NCBI GenBank assembly: GCA_018266555.1
Contig: JAFEAF010000006.1
Coordinates: forward strand, 161,088 to 225,087
DNA from: Bacteroidota bacterium
Lineage (GTDB): Bacteria; Bacteroidota; Bacteroidia; Chitinophagales; Chitinophagaceae
Direction of reading: 5' to 3'
DNA length: 64,000 bases
This document shows, piece by piece, positions 1-8,523 of the stretch; positions within the stretch are counted from its first letter, which is position 1; the number at the start of each line of letters is the position of its first letter. The translations under genes and the position numbers were made by a program. The notes beneath the pieces are model-generated. The model did not search any database and was not told the origin of the DNA. It saw only the letters and a list, made by a program, of their open reading frames with translations.

Positions 1-18
1 AAAAATTGGTTTTTAAAT

Positions 19-102
19 GCCCGGGTGGCGAAATTGGTAGACGCACTGTCTTCAGGTGGCAGCATCCGAAAGGTTGTGCTGGTTCGAATCCAGTCCCGGG
101 CA
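19..102 (+). tRNA. tRNA-Leu (anticodon CAG)
   Basis: The 7-bp acceptor stem GCCCGGG (19-25) pairs with CCCGGGC (95-101), followed by discriminator A102. The anticodon stem CTGTC/GGCAG (46-50/58-62) closes the loop TTCAGGT with anticodon CAG at 53-55. The T arm carries GGTTCGAATCC. The length of 84 nt and a long variable arm fit a class II leucine tRNA. CCA is not encoded (CAA follows), so it must be added after transcription. The promoter lies off the left edge. Confidence 0.97.
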
Positions 103-173
103 CAAGAAAAACTGCATTGTATATCCTGAATAGTAATTCCAGTTATAATTCACTAAACCAGGAACGGTTAAGA

Positions 174-1370
174 TTACTGTTCAAACAGGCAAAAGCTTCC
201 CCCCACCCATTCTTTATCTTTGTTATACCTCACTCCAATCATTTTTCCTTTGCTGATGCGGGCAAGATTATTTGCAGCAACCGGCCTTGCAGCGCTATCT
301 TTCCAAAAATAAAATATTCGCAGTTCCGCCTTGGCAGGTATGTCCGGCGTTTCAATTACGTCAGCATATTTCACTTTGCGTTGCAAAATCCAGTTTTCGG
401 GATCTTTTACTTTTTCAATATCTTCTTTTGAAACATCTATGACTACACCTTGCCCGGCAAAAGAAAACAATGGTTTCAAAACATAGTTATCCAGATCAGA
501 AGGAATTTGTTTGACTTCATTCAGGAAAAATGTTTTGGGAACATAAGGATGGTGAATGAATGGCAAAGTGTATTTGCTGATGCGGTAAAACCAGTTGGGA
601 TGGGCAATCCAGGTTACATCAAGATCTTCAAACAGGATTTTTCCTTTTTCCTGCACATCGGGGCTTTGATGCATCAGGTCGTCAAAGATGAGGCGGTTGT
701 AGATTCGTCTTATTTCGATTTTTGTTCCCTTGTTAATATAAAACAATTTTCTCCCTTCTTTAATCAGCTTCGTTAGGCAAACGGGCTGTATGCCGAGAAA
801 ATCCCGGGTACAAAAAAAATCCACTCTTGTTTTTTGTTTTTCAGGAAATATTTCCAGCAGGATCACATGCTCGGGTTTTTCATGGGCAACAATGATATCT
901 TTAAGCAAATGTATGTAGCTGTCTTTATGATAGCCATTCAGATACTTGGAAAATCCATGAGGCGTATAAAAATGTTTTCGATGAATATCCGGCAACATGG
1001 CTTCATATGCAAACAAACTGGCGAATCCCTGCATTTCTACTAATTGTGGCTCATATTCCCCTTCTTCATTTATACAAATACCAAAATCAAAACAAATAAA
1101 ATGCGAATGTTCATTTTCATTGGGCACAATCAGGTTTTTAGGGATTGATTTTTCTGTTAATTTCTTAAATTTTTCGTCAGCAATAATGTCAACAATATTT
1201 TCACAGGCGCTAAGAATTTTTTCTGTAAAATTCCTGGGAATAAAAATGGGAGTTTCTGCCACCCGGAATTCAATTGCGCCGGGATGCACATTATTTAACT
1301 CTTGCAGGAATGCCTGGTATTTTTGCTGTGTGAATGACTCGTTGTATTTTTTCCTGATAGCGGGTATCAT
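174..1370 (-). CDS. ATP-grasp-like ligase, uncharacterised
   Basis: A 398-residue soluble protein without a signal peptide. An ATP-grasp-like nucleotide-binding element is visible at about residues 296-312 (K299 followed by FSFAGQGVV), with WILQRKV about 20 residues later and an acidic/aromatic C-terminal half (AELRIFYFWKD). The stretch EPQLVEMQGF (107-116) resembles the N-terminal lobe of ATP-grasp proteins annotated as hypothetical in Bacteroidota. The family joins a carboxylate to an amine or thiol using ATP; the substrate is unknown. It is the last gene of a minus-strand run after a glutamine amidotransferase-like gene (130-bp gap) and shares the neighbourhood with a second ATP-grasp and a GCS2-type ligase, which supports a role in making or tailoring a peptide-like metabolite. 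The ATG is preceded by AT-rich sequence with no Shine-Dalgarno. Confidence 0.72.
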   Translation of the reverse strand: MIPAIRKKYNESFTQQKYQAFLQELNNVHPGAIEFRVAETPIFIPRNFTEKILSACENIVDIIADEKFKKLTEKSIPKNLIVPNENEHSHFICFDFGICINEEGEYEPQLVEMQGFASLFAYEAMLPDIHRKHFYTPHGFSKYLNGYHKDSYIHLLKDIIVAHEKPEHVILLEIFPEKQKTRVDFFCTRDFLGIQPVCLTKLIKEGRKLFYINKGTKIEIRRIYNRLIFDDLMHQSPDVQEKGKILFEDLDVTWIAHPNWFYRISKYTLPFIHHPYVPKTFFLNEVKQIPSDLDNYVLKPLFSFAGQGVVIDVSKEDIEKVKDPENWILQRKVKYADVIETPDIPAKAELRIFYFWKDSAARPVAANNLARISKGKMIGVRYNKDKEWVGGSFCLFEQ

Positions 1371-1500
1371 GTAATTAATGTAGTTATTTTGATAGAAAGA
1401 TAATGAAAAGATAGAAGTGAAATGCGGTTTAACAGGAAAAGAAATTTTTAAAGGAAATAAACAAATTCTTTAAAAGGCCAGAATGAGTATTAGAATATTC

Positions 1501-2346
1501 TTACGCCGGCACAGCAAATAAATGTTCTACAGCCTCATTGAGAAAGTTGGGCAATACATGCGAATAGGTCCACATGATTTTTTCAGGATCGCTAAGTTGC
1601 CTCAGCATATTATGCCATTTTTCTTCTCCGTAATTTTCAATAACAGATTTTCTTTTTTCATCGCTTTGCAAACGGATGCTCATACCAATGGCATCGGCTT
1701 CAGGATGAAATTGAGTGCCAATCATGTAATCATTGAAACGTATTCCCATCATAGCTCTTTCATACGGAACATGCGGACGTTCCTTTTCGATGCAAAGGAT
1801 TTTTCCGCCCATAGATTTTAATACTTCATGATTGGGTTGTACCACCTGGAACTCCCGGCTGTCTACTGCATAGAAAGGATCTCTTAAACCTCCAAATACA
1901 GGTTCATTACGTCCAGCCTCCAGCATATGAACCGGGAATACACCAAAAGCTTCTGATCTTCTTTTGCAAACCATCCCGGTATTAAAATACCGGCTTGCTA
2001 ATTGAAATGAATGACAAATAAACAAAACATATTTTTTCTGAACCGTATCGGGATTTTTATTCCATCGGCGAATAGTGTCTGCCCAATGGCACCAGGCAAT
2101 ATCCCAATCCTGAAATCTTGTTTCCAAAGGGCTGCCGGGGCCGCCGGAGGAAATGTAGATATCATAAGAAGTATCCGGCAATTCATTTTTCAAACGCACA
2201 TCAAATTCATCTTTCACAACATTCAACCCGTTGCTCCTGGCCCATTGCTGAATTATCTCCCGGATACAGCGCATGCCCTGGTTGGGCTGGCCTTCATAAA
2301 GGTCGAGGATTGCAATACGAATTTGCCTGTTATCATTCCAATTCAT
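1501..2346 (-). CDS. Class I glutamine amidotransferase-like protein
   Basis: A 281-residue cytoplasmic protein of the GATase1 fold. The nucleophile elbow is FICHSFQLA with Cys111, the oxyanion-type stretch is SSGGPGSP (67-73), and the catalytic His/Glu lie in QFHPEA (His214, Glu216), so the Cys-His-Glu triad is complete. Stand-alone members either supply ammonia from glutamine to a partner synthetase or hydrolyse gamma-glutamyl amides. No synthetase domain is fused. The next gene downstream is an ATP-grasp ligase, a plausible partner. A TATGTTTG element ends 4 nt before the ATG, suggesting that the mRNA begins at or next to the start codon. Confidence 0.85.
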   Translation of the reverse strand: MNWNDNRQIRIAILDLYEGQPNQGMRCIREIIQQWARSNGLNVVKDEFDVRLKNELPDTSYDIYISSGGPGSPLETRFQDWDIAWCHWADTIRRWNKNPDTVQKKYVLFICHSFQLASRYFNTGMVCKRRSEAFGVFPVHMLEAGRNEPVFGGLRDPFYAVDSREFQVVQPNHEVLKSMGGKILCIEKERPHVPYERAMMGIRFNDYMIGTQFHPEADAIGMSIRLQSDEKRKSVIENYGEEKWHNMLRQLSDPEKIMWTYSHVLPNFLNEAVEHLFAVPA

Positions 2347-2350
2347 TAAG

Positions 2351-2358
2351 CAAACATA
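2351..2358 (-). promoter_or_regulatory. -7 box TATGTTTG directly upstream of the GATase start
   Basis: Exact match to the Bacteroidota -7 consensus TAnnTTTG on the minus strand, 4 nt before the ATG of the glutamine amidotransferase-like gene. No good -33 TTTG is seen at 19-21 bp. If used, the transcript would be leaderless. Confidence 0.5.
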
Positions 2359-2537
2359 ATAGTTTTAATGAATGTCTGTAATTTTTGTTGATTGAATTTT
2401 CGCACAAATAAGGATTTTCTGTTCTACGTAAGCTGCACTCAACCCCATGTAGAATTTATCCTACAACAGGCTAACAGATTTTTTTTCAAAGAATCTTTTC
2501 TCCTGTTAATATTTGAGCTTAGGTAAATTTTCATTTT

Positions 2538-4169
2538 TTATTTTTTTTCATTCACTTTTTCGCCGCCTACAAAAGTTTTCAGCACTTTCACTTGCAGTAT
2601 TTTTTCTGGTGCTTCTTTCATCAGGTCATAATCTAAAATAACAAAATCGGCAAATTTTCCTTTTTCCAAAGAACCTTTTTCATTTTCTTCAAATTGAGCT
2701 TTTGCCGCCCAGATGGTCATTCCTCTCAGTGCTTCTTCTCTTGTCAATGCATTTTCTATCTGAAAACCTTCTGCTGGCCATCCTTTTGCATCTTTGCGAA
2801 CAACAGCTGCATTAAAAGTTTTGATCGGTGAAATGTCTTCTACCGGAAAATCGGTGCCCAATGGTTCCCATCCGTTTTGATCCAGCAATTGCTTAAATGC
2901 ATAAGCACCTTTCAGTCTTTCTTTTCCTAAACGATCACCCGCCCAATACATATCGCTGGTGGCATGAGTGGGCTGCACCGAAGGAATGATGCTGTACTCT
3001 CCGAATAATTTGAAATCATTTTCATTGAGTACCTGTGCATGTTCCACTCTCCAGCGCAGATCATTTTTACCTTTCAGGTATTTTAAATATACATTCAGGA
3101 TCATCCGGTTTCCGCTGTCACCAATAGCATGGGTACACATTTGCCATCCTTTATCTGAAATTATTTTTGCGGATGAATCAAAATGTTGTTGCGGGCTTAA
3201 CAGGAATCCGTACCACCCCGGCCGGTCGGAATAAGGTTGTAACAAACAGGCTCCCCTGGAACCCAATGCGCCATCTGCAAAAAATTTAAAAGCACATACA
3301 CTTAAATGATCGGTTTTTATTTTTCCATTTTTAAAAGCAAAATCAAAATTTTTTTTATTATCGTTCAGCATGGCATAGATCCGCATTTTCAATGCCCCTT
3401 TTTTTTGCAAACTGTCTATGAATAAAACCGTTTCATAGCCCAGCCCACAATCGGATACGGTTGTCAGACCAGCAGCGAAACAATAATTCTGTGCTTCCAG
3501 CAATGCTTCTTTGGTTTGCGCAGCATTAGGTTCCGGAATTTTTGATGAAACTAACCCGATAGCATTGTCAACAAGTATACCGGTGAGCTTCCCATTCTTT
3601 ACTTCTACTTCACCGCCGGTTAATTTGTCGCCTGGTTTTACTCCTGATAATTCCAATGCTTTTTCATTTGCAATGGCAGCATGTCCATCAATTCTTGATA
3701 AAAAGACAGGGCGACCTGGAAAAAGTTCATTCAGTTTTTCATTGACAGGAAACTGTTTAATATCCCAGTCATTTTGATCCCACCCGTTACCAATCAGCCA
3801 TCCATCCGGATTTTCTTTTGCAAATTTTTTGATCTTTTCAAGAATGGCATCCCAGCTTTCCGTACCGGCCAGGTTCACTTCGTTTAAGCCGAAACCATAG
3901 CTGGTAAAATGAGAATGTGCATCTATAAATCCGGGATAAATGAATTTTCCCTGTGCATCAAATTTTTCTTTGGCATCATATCTTTTTTCAAGATCGGCAG
4001 TCGTGCCTGTTTCCACAATTTTCCCATCCTTTACAGCCATTGCCTCTGCGGTAGTAAAAACAGAATCCACTGTGTAGATGGTAGCATGGTAAAGCAATAA
4101 ATCAATTTTTATTTTTGATGAACAGGAAAAAAACACAATGACTAAAATAGCAGGAATAACTTTTTTCAT
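2538..4169 (-). CDS. Amidohydrolase (YtcJ-like, amidohydrolase 3 family), lipoprotein
   Basis: 543 residues. The N-terminus is a lipoprotein signal (hydrophobic run then FFSC, Cys16), so the enzyme is probably membrane-anchored outside the cytoplasm. TIM-barrel metal-hydrolase motifs run in order: DAHSHF (His85, His87), KFFADGALGSR (about 297-307), CTHAIGDSG, WRVEHAQVL and LGTDFPVED. These are typical of the large YtcJ-like amidohydrolase group, whose members hydrolyse amides or related C-N bonds; the substrate cannot be predicted. A divergent lipoprotein peptidase starts 86 bp away at 4255. Exported hydrolases on both sides of this gap, inside a cluster of amide ligases, suggest turnover of an amide-containing compound in the periplasm. 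Confidence 0.88.
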   Translation of the reverse strand: MKKVIPAILVIVFFSCSSKIKIDLLLYHATIYTVDSVFTTAEAMAVKDGKIVETGTTADLEKRYDAKEKFDAQGKFIYPGFIDAHSHFTSYGFGLNEVNLAGTESWDAILEKIKKFAKENPDGWLIGNGWDQNDWDIKQFPVNEKLNELFPGRPVFLSRIDGHAAIANEKALELSGVKPGDKLTGGEVEVKNGKLTGILVDNAIGLVSSKIPEPNAAQTKEALLEAQNYCFAAGLTTVSDCGLGYETVLFIDSLQKKGALKMRIYAMLNDNKKNFDFAFKNGKIKTDHLSVCAFKFFADGALGSRGACLLQPYSDRPGWYGFLLSPQQHFDSSAKIISDKGWQMCTHAIGDSGNRMILNVYLKYLKGKNDLRWRVEHAQVLNENDFKLFGEYSIIPSVQPTHATSDMYWAGDRLGKERLKGAYAFKQLLDQNGWEPLGTDFPVEDISPIKTFNAAVVRKDAKGWPAEGFQIENALTREEALRGMTIWAAKAQFEENEKGSLEKGKFADFVILDYDLMKEAPEKILQVKVLKTFVGGEKVNEKK

Positions 4170-4254
4170 TTTATCTCAGATTATTAATAAAAACAGGAAG
4201 AATTTTCTGGGTCAAATTAAACAATTCTTTACCTTTTGGGCAAAATCAATTGTT

Positions 4255-5304
4255 ATGAGACGGCCTCTATTCTTTATTTCTGTTCTGCTGATCATTATTT
4301 CCTGTAATCAAGCTGACAAAAATGAGACAGGTGGCAATATGCCGGTTGCACAGTATTTCAATTTTGGGGATACCGGAGTGCAAACAGGAGGAGTAAGAAT
4401 GATACCCATTAAAACTCCTGCCGGGGAATTTAAAGTTTGGACCAAACGCTTTGGTAATAATTCTAAAATAAAAATATTGTTATTGCATGGAGGCCCGGCG
4501 GCGGGACATGAATACATGGAATGTTTTGAAAGTTTTTTTCCGAAAGAAGGGTTTGAATTTTATGAATACGATCAGCTCGGCGCTCCATATAGTGATCAGC
4601 CAAAAGATACAAGTTTGTGGACAGTGGAAAGATATGTGGACGAAGTAGAGCAGGTAAGAAAAGCAATCGGAGCTGATTCTTCTAATTTTTATGTATTGGG
4701 AAATTCATGGGGTGGCATTTTGGGAATGGAATATGCCCTGAAGTATCAAAGTAATATGAAAGCGTTGATCGTGGCAGACATGATGGCGAGTTGTCCGGAT
4801 TATGGAAAATATGCAGATGAAGTGTTATCAAAGACGATGGATCCGAAAGTGCTGGCAGAATTGAAAGAGATCGTTGCAAAGAATGATTACAGCAATCCCC
4901 GTTATATGGAACTATTGATGCCGAATTTTTATAAGCAGCATTTATGCAGGTTGGCTGAATGGCCGGATGCGGTGAACAGAACCTTTGCCCATTTGGGTGG
5001 AATGGCGGTTCCTTCTCAAATTTATACCATCATGCAAGGTCCATCTGAGTTTGGTATTTCAGGAAGATTGGCAAATTGGGATATTAAAGACCGTTTAAAA
5101 GAAATTAGAATACCGACGTTGATGGTAGGTGCGAAGTTTGATACGATGGATCCGAAAGCCATGGAAGCTCAAAGTAAAATGGTACAACATGGGCGTTATT
5201 TATTTTGCCCCAATGGAAGCCACATGTGTATGTGGGATGATCAAAAAGTTTTTATGGATGGAGTGATCGGTTTCATCCATGATGTGGATGGCGGGAAGTT
5301 CTAA
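4255..5304 (+). CDS. Proline iminopeptidase-like alpha/beta hydrolase (S33), lipoprotein
   Basis: 349 residues from the ATG at 4255. I prefer this start over upstream codons because it gives a clean lipoprotein signal ending IIISC (Cys17). The alpha/beta-hydrolase core shows HGGP (78-81, the S33 oxyanion motif), the nucleophile elbow GNSWGG with Ser151, a late Asp (GAKFDTMDP) and the His of NGSHMCMW. S33 enzymes remove N-terminal proline or other residues from short peptides or hydrolyse amino-acid amides. A near-consensus TACCTTTTG lies at 4230-4238. The stop codon overlaps the stop of the convergent DUF4230 gene by 4 bp. Confidence 0.86.
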   Translation: MRRPLFFISVLLIIISCNQADKNETGGNMPVAQYFNFGDTGVQTGGVRMIPIKTPAGEFKVWTKRFGNNSKIKILLLHGGPAAGHEYMECFESFFPKEGFEFYEYDQLGAPYSDQPKDTSLWTVERYVDEVEQVRKAIGADSSNFYVLGNSWGGILGMEYALKYQSNMKALIVADMMASCPDYGKYADEVLSKTMDPKVLAELKEIVAKNDYSNPRYMELLMPNFYKQHLCRLAEWPDAVNRTFAHLGGMAVPSQIYTIMQGPSEFGISGRLANWDIKDRLKEIRIPTLMVGAKFDTMDPKAMEAQSKMVQHGRYLFCPNGSHMCMWDDQKVFMDGVIGFIHDVDGGKF

Positions 5305-6107
5305 CTGTTTTCTTTATTAGTAAATTCACTTAAGGCTTTAAACGAATCATCAAATTTTTCAACGATTTTTATTTTTCTTCCATTGGCACCGAGCATGAGT
5401 TCCAATGCAGAACCAACTTGTTTTTTCAAAGGTGTGAGTACCCATTCCATTTCTGCCGGGCCATTCTTTACTTCTTCATTTATGCGTTTCCGATAATTTT
5501 CTTTCATTTCACTGTTCAAAGCTTCAAGGTCTTTAGTGGTTTGCCAGTGTTTTTCTCCTACAAGTGGTACACTGTATAACAATACTTCAGCAATTTTCCA
5601 GTCATAATTCAAATTTGAAAAGGAAAGAAATTTAGGTTGAATGTTAGCAACGGTGAGCTCATTTTTATCCGGATCAAATTTGACCCGCAGGTCCTGCATA
5701 TCCAACCCGTATTTGGCAACAATGCTAACCTGCAAAGCGCCAAGAAAACGGATTTGTTTACCATCATTTTCACTTTTGTCATTCCATACTCTTGTAAAAT
5801 TGGTATTTACTTCCATGAGCCCGAGATCCACTACACTTTTTATTTCGGAAATATTTAGTTTACGGTTTCGCAATTCTGTGTTTTCGCTTTTTAAGGAAGC
5901 GCCGGCTTTATCACTTTCTTTCAATTGAGATCTTAAATTAGCTATTTCATCATCCTTTTGCTTCATGAATGCCTGGTACAGCAAAACGGCTGCAAAACCA
6001 ACCCCGGCAACAACTAAACCATAGACAAGAAATTTATTCAGTATCAGTAATACGGCAGCAGCAGAAATGACCGCCAGTATCAGGTACATTTTTAAATTAC
6101 GAAACAT
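5301..6107 (-). CDS. DUF4230-family membrane protein
   Basis: 268 residues. Two closely spaced N-terminal hydrophobic segments (about 8-23 and 27-46) are followed by a short coiled-coil stretch (about 50-80, KDDEIANLRSQLKE) and a soluble alpha/beta domain. The segment ISEIKSVVDLGLMEV plus the later KFDPDKNELTV resembles DUF4230 proteins, which are common in Bacteroidota and have no known function. The topology suggests a membrane-anchored domain. It lies downstream of the GCS2-type ligase gene (124-bp gap, same strand) and converges on the S33 peptidase gene with a 4-bp overlap of the ends. Confidence 0.6.
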   Translation of the reverse strand: MFRNLKMYLILAVISAAAVLLILNKFLVYGLVVAGVGFAAVLLYQAFMKQKDDEIANLRSQLKESDKAGASLKSENTELRNRKLNISEIKSVVDLGLMEVNTNFTRVWNDKSENDGKQIRFLGALQVSIVAKYGLDMQDLRVKFDPDKNELTVANIQPKFLSFSNLNYDWKIAEVLLYSVPLVGEKHWQTTKDLEALNSEMKENYRKRINEEVKNGPAEMEWVLTPLKKQVGSALELMLGANGRKIKIVEKFDDSFKALSEFTNKENS

Positions 6108-6231
6108 GATTTGAAGATTTTAAGGTGAAGAAATAGCGGTATTTATTTATACAATTTACAAAAGTTGAGATTTGAAGCAAAAAAACCTATTTCTATAGAA
6201 TTGATAATACGTTACTTCCTTTTCAAGTCTT

Positions 6232-7344
6232 TTAATTGATACCGCTCAAAAACTGGCTCTGTATGTAATCCACCACACTGACCAGGTTTTTTGTTTGTTC
6301 AAAAACGCTTAACTGCCTGTCAGCACCGGTTCCTCCTTCAAGAATTTTATTTACATAAGCAATCCGATTCCGGCTTCCTAAGTGATTTATTACCGGGTCA
6401 ACAAACTCGAGCAATTCGTAAATCAGGGCACGGGTGTTTACCTCCTCTTCTTTTCCAAAATCTATGAGCCGGCCATCAATCCCATAACGGCTGGCACGCC
6501 ATTTATTTTCATTGATCAATGCACGGGAATATTGAATGAAATTCAGATTTTTTGATCGCAGCATATATATTCTTGCACATATCGCCTGGAATAAAGAAGC
6601 TAATGCAATCGTTTCATCAATCGTCATCGGTACATCGCATATCCGAAATTCCACAGTATTAAAAAAGGGATGCACTCTCAGGTCCCACCAAATTTTTTTT
6701 GCATTGTCAATGCAATTGGTTTTGATCAGCAGTTTCACATAATTATCATACGCTTCAATACTGTCAAAACTTTCAGGAATACCGGTGCGTGGAAATTTAT
6801 CAAATACTTTTGTCCGAAAAGATTTATAGCCGGTCAGTCTTCCTTCCCAAAAAGGAGAATTGGCGCTGAGTGCATAAATATGCGGTAAAAAATATCTTGT
6901 GGAATTTGCAATATGATTCGCCATTTCACGGCTTTCCATACCAACATGTACATGCAGCCCAAAAATTAAATTACTTCTTGCCGCTTCCTGCAATTCATTT
7001 ACGATCTCATAATACCGGGCATGATCGGTAATCAACTGGCTCTCCCAATGACTAAAAGGATGTGTTCCGGCTGCGCCAACTGCTAACCCTAAACTTTTGG
7101 CAATGTCATGTATTGTTTTCCGGAGATGGGTCACATCTGCAAATGCTTCATCTGCATCAGCACAAATATCCGTGCCCACTTCTACTACAGCCTGGTGCAT
7201 TTCTGCTTTCACTTTATCCTTGATCACTTTCTGTCCTTCGTGGACAATTTTTTGCTCATGACTTTTCAATTCCCTGCTGACAGGGTCCAAAACCATGTAT
7301 TCTTCTTCTACGCCGAGAGTAAAAGTTTTATAATTCAGATTCAT
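6232..7344 (-). CDS. Carboxylate-amine ligase, GCS2/YbdK family
   Basis: 370 residues, the usual length for YbdK-type glutamate-cysteine ligase 2 proteins. The family signature GVEEEYMVLD (11-20) supplies the metal/ATP acidic residues; further conserved stretches are GTHPFSHW, FGLHVHVG and VEFRICDVP. The family joins the gamma-carboxylate of glutamate or another carboxylate to an amine with ATP; E. coli YbdK has weak gamma-glutamylcysteine activity, and most relatives have unknown substrates. It follows a RimK-like ATP-grasp gene by 54 bp on the same strand, so the two ligases are probably one transcription unit driven from the promoter at 8414-8445. Confidence 0.93.
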   Translation of the reverse strand: MNLNYKTFTLGVEEEYMVLDPVSRELKSHEQKIVHEGQKVIKDKVKAEMHQAVVEVGTDICADADEAFADVTHLRKTIHDIAKSLGLAVGAAGTHPFSHWESQLITDHARYYEIVNELQEAARSNLIFGLHVHVGMESREMANHIANSTRYFLPHIYALSANSPFWEGRLTGYKSFRTKVFDKFPRTGIPESFDSIEAYDNYVKLLIKTNCIDNAKKIWWDLRVHPFFNTVEFRICDVPMTIDETIALASLFQAICARIYMLRSKNLNFIQYSRALINENKWRASRYGIDGRLIDFGKEEEVNTRALIYELLEFVDPVINHLGSRNRIAYVNKILEGGTGADRQLSVFEQTKNLVSVVDYIQSQFLSGIN

Positions 7345-7398
7345 ATTGTTTTTTTAATTATTAATTAAAAGCTATTAATTAATAATTCCTACGGAAAA

Positions 7399-8352
7399 TC
7401 AAACCAGGTTCATTTTATTACTGCTTCGTTTCAGGTATTCGCCCCAGGTAAGGTTGTCAGCACCTTCTTTGTTTTCTAAAGCTTTTTCAATGGCATAATT
7501 AGCTGCTGTCTCCACCACCCATTCAAAATTTTCTTCTCCTACACTCGGCCGGTCTGCATCGGGTGCGGGATTGCAAAAGTCAATGGCATAAGGAACTCCG
7601 TCCCGGATGGCCAGTTCTACCGTATTAAAATCATAACCTAAATATTTATTGATGCGTAGTACAATATCCGTCATCTGTTGCAATCGTTCAGCAGAGGGTT
7701 TGAAATCGGCAACATAACGTAGATGATGCGGATTGCGGGGTTCGTAAGACATGATGCGGACATGTTTGCCCCCGATGCAATAACAACGATAATATTCTGT
7801 AAATACAATTTCTTCCTGCAGCAGCATTACCAGTTGACCAGTCTCATTGTGCTTTTGATAAAAATCTTCAGCGTTTTTCAGTTTATATACATTTTTCCAT
7901 CCGCCACCGGCAAAAGGTTTCATATATGCCGGAAAGCCGACATAATGAAAAATCGAATCCCAATCGAGCGGATAAGCAAGGTTGCTGAACGAGTCATCCG
8001 AAGTATCATGCGGTAAATCTCTCGAAGGCAGAATTACTGTCTTCGGCACCGGCACTCCTACTTTCGTCATTAAGCAATTATTAAAATATTTATCATCGGC
8101 GCTCCACCAAAATGGATTGTTAATTACAGCAGCGCCGGTGAGTGCAGCATTCTTTAACCAGGTACGGTAAAAGGGAACATCCTGAGAAATACGATCCACA
8201 ATGACAGCATAACCGCTGGATTCGCCCTGGGGAGCTTTATCAATACGTACCGGCTCGGCAGTAATTCCCTGTACTCCTTTGCTGTTTATCCTTTCAATAA
8301 ATGCCATGGGAAAGGAGCGTTCCTTACCAAAAAGAATTCCAATTTTTTTCAT
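7399..8352 (-). CDS. RimK-like ATP-grasp ligase
   Basis: 317 residues, cytoplasmic. The N-terminal pre-ATP-grasp lobe (MKKIGILFGKE) is followed by the central ATP-binding lobe (GFPAYMKPFAGGGWKNV, with the nucleotide Lys and glycine loop) and the metal-binding C-terminal part (VELAIRDGVPYAIDFCNPAPDAD, with the Glu/Asp/Asn acidic pocket). RimK-like enzymes add amino acids, often glutamate, to a carboxylate. It is the first gene of a probable operon with the GCS2-family ligase and has a consensus promoter about 60 bp upstream. The acceptor substrate is unknown. Confidence 0.86.
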   Translation of the reverse strand: MKKIGILFGKERSFPMAFIERINSKGVQGITAEPVRIDKAPQGESSGYAVIVDRISQDVPFYRTWLKNAALTGAAVINNPFWWSADDKYFNNCLMTKVGVPVPKTVILPSRDLPHDTSDDSFSNLAYPLDWDSIFHYVGFPAYMKPFAGGGWKNVYKLKNAEDFYQKHNETGQLVMLLQEEIVFTEYYRCYCIGGKHVRIMSYEPRNPHHLRYVADFKPSAERLQQMTDIVLRINKYLGYDFNTVELAIRDGVPYAIDFCNPAPDADRPSVGEENFEWVVETAANYAIEKALENKEGADNLTWGEYLKRSSNKMNLV

Positions 8353-8413
8353 AAATAAAATTATTGGTGATGAGTATAATTGTATTAAAATTCAGAAGCG
8401 GGCAGGCTTTTAC

Positions 8414-8445
8414 CAAATTTATTTTTTAGTAACCATATAAACAAA
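8414..8445 (-). promoter_or_regulatory. Consensus Bacteroidota promoter for the RimK-like/GCS2 operon
   Basis: On the minus strand TTTG (8442-8445) is followed by exactly 20 nt and then TAAATTTG (8414-8421), the TTTG-N19-21-TAnnTTTG arrangement of the Bacteroidota housekeeping sigma factor. The predicted start near 8409 leaves a leader of about 55 nt before the ATG at 8352. Confidence 0.75.
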
Positions 8446-8510
8446 TAAAGCCTTTATTTCGGGAATAAAAATCTTTTTGTTGAAGAGAAGTGGGGATTAA
8501 ATGAATTACT

Positions 8511-8518
8511 TATTTTTG
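8511..8518 (+). promoter_or_regulatory. -7 box TATTTTTG directly upstream of the esterase start
   Basis: Exact TAnnTTTG match ending 5 nt before the ATG at 8524. The spacing is that of a leaderless transcript. No clear -33 element. Confidence 0.5.
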
Positions 8519-8523
8519 AAATT

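Noticed and set aside
6..431. Plus-strand open frame crossing the tRNA and the end of the ATP-grasp gene
   Set aside because: It runs through a tRNA and is antisense to a well-supported gene; no recognisable domain.
4138..4254. N-terminal extension of the S33 peptidase
   Set aside because: It would overlap the divergent amidohydrolase start and bury the lipoprotein signal; ATG 4255 is preferred.
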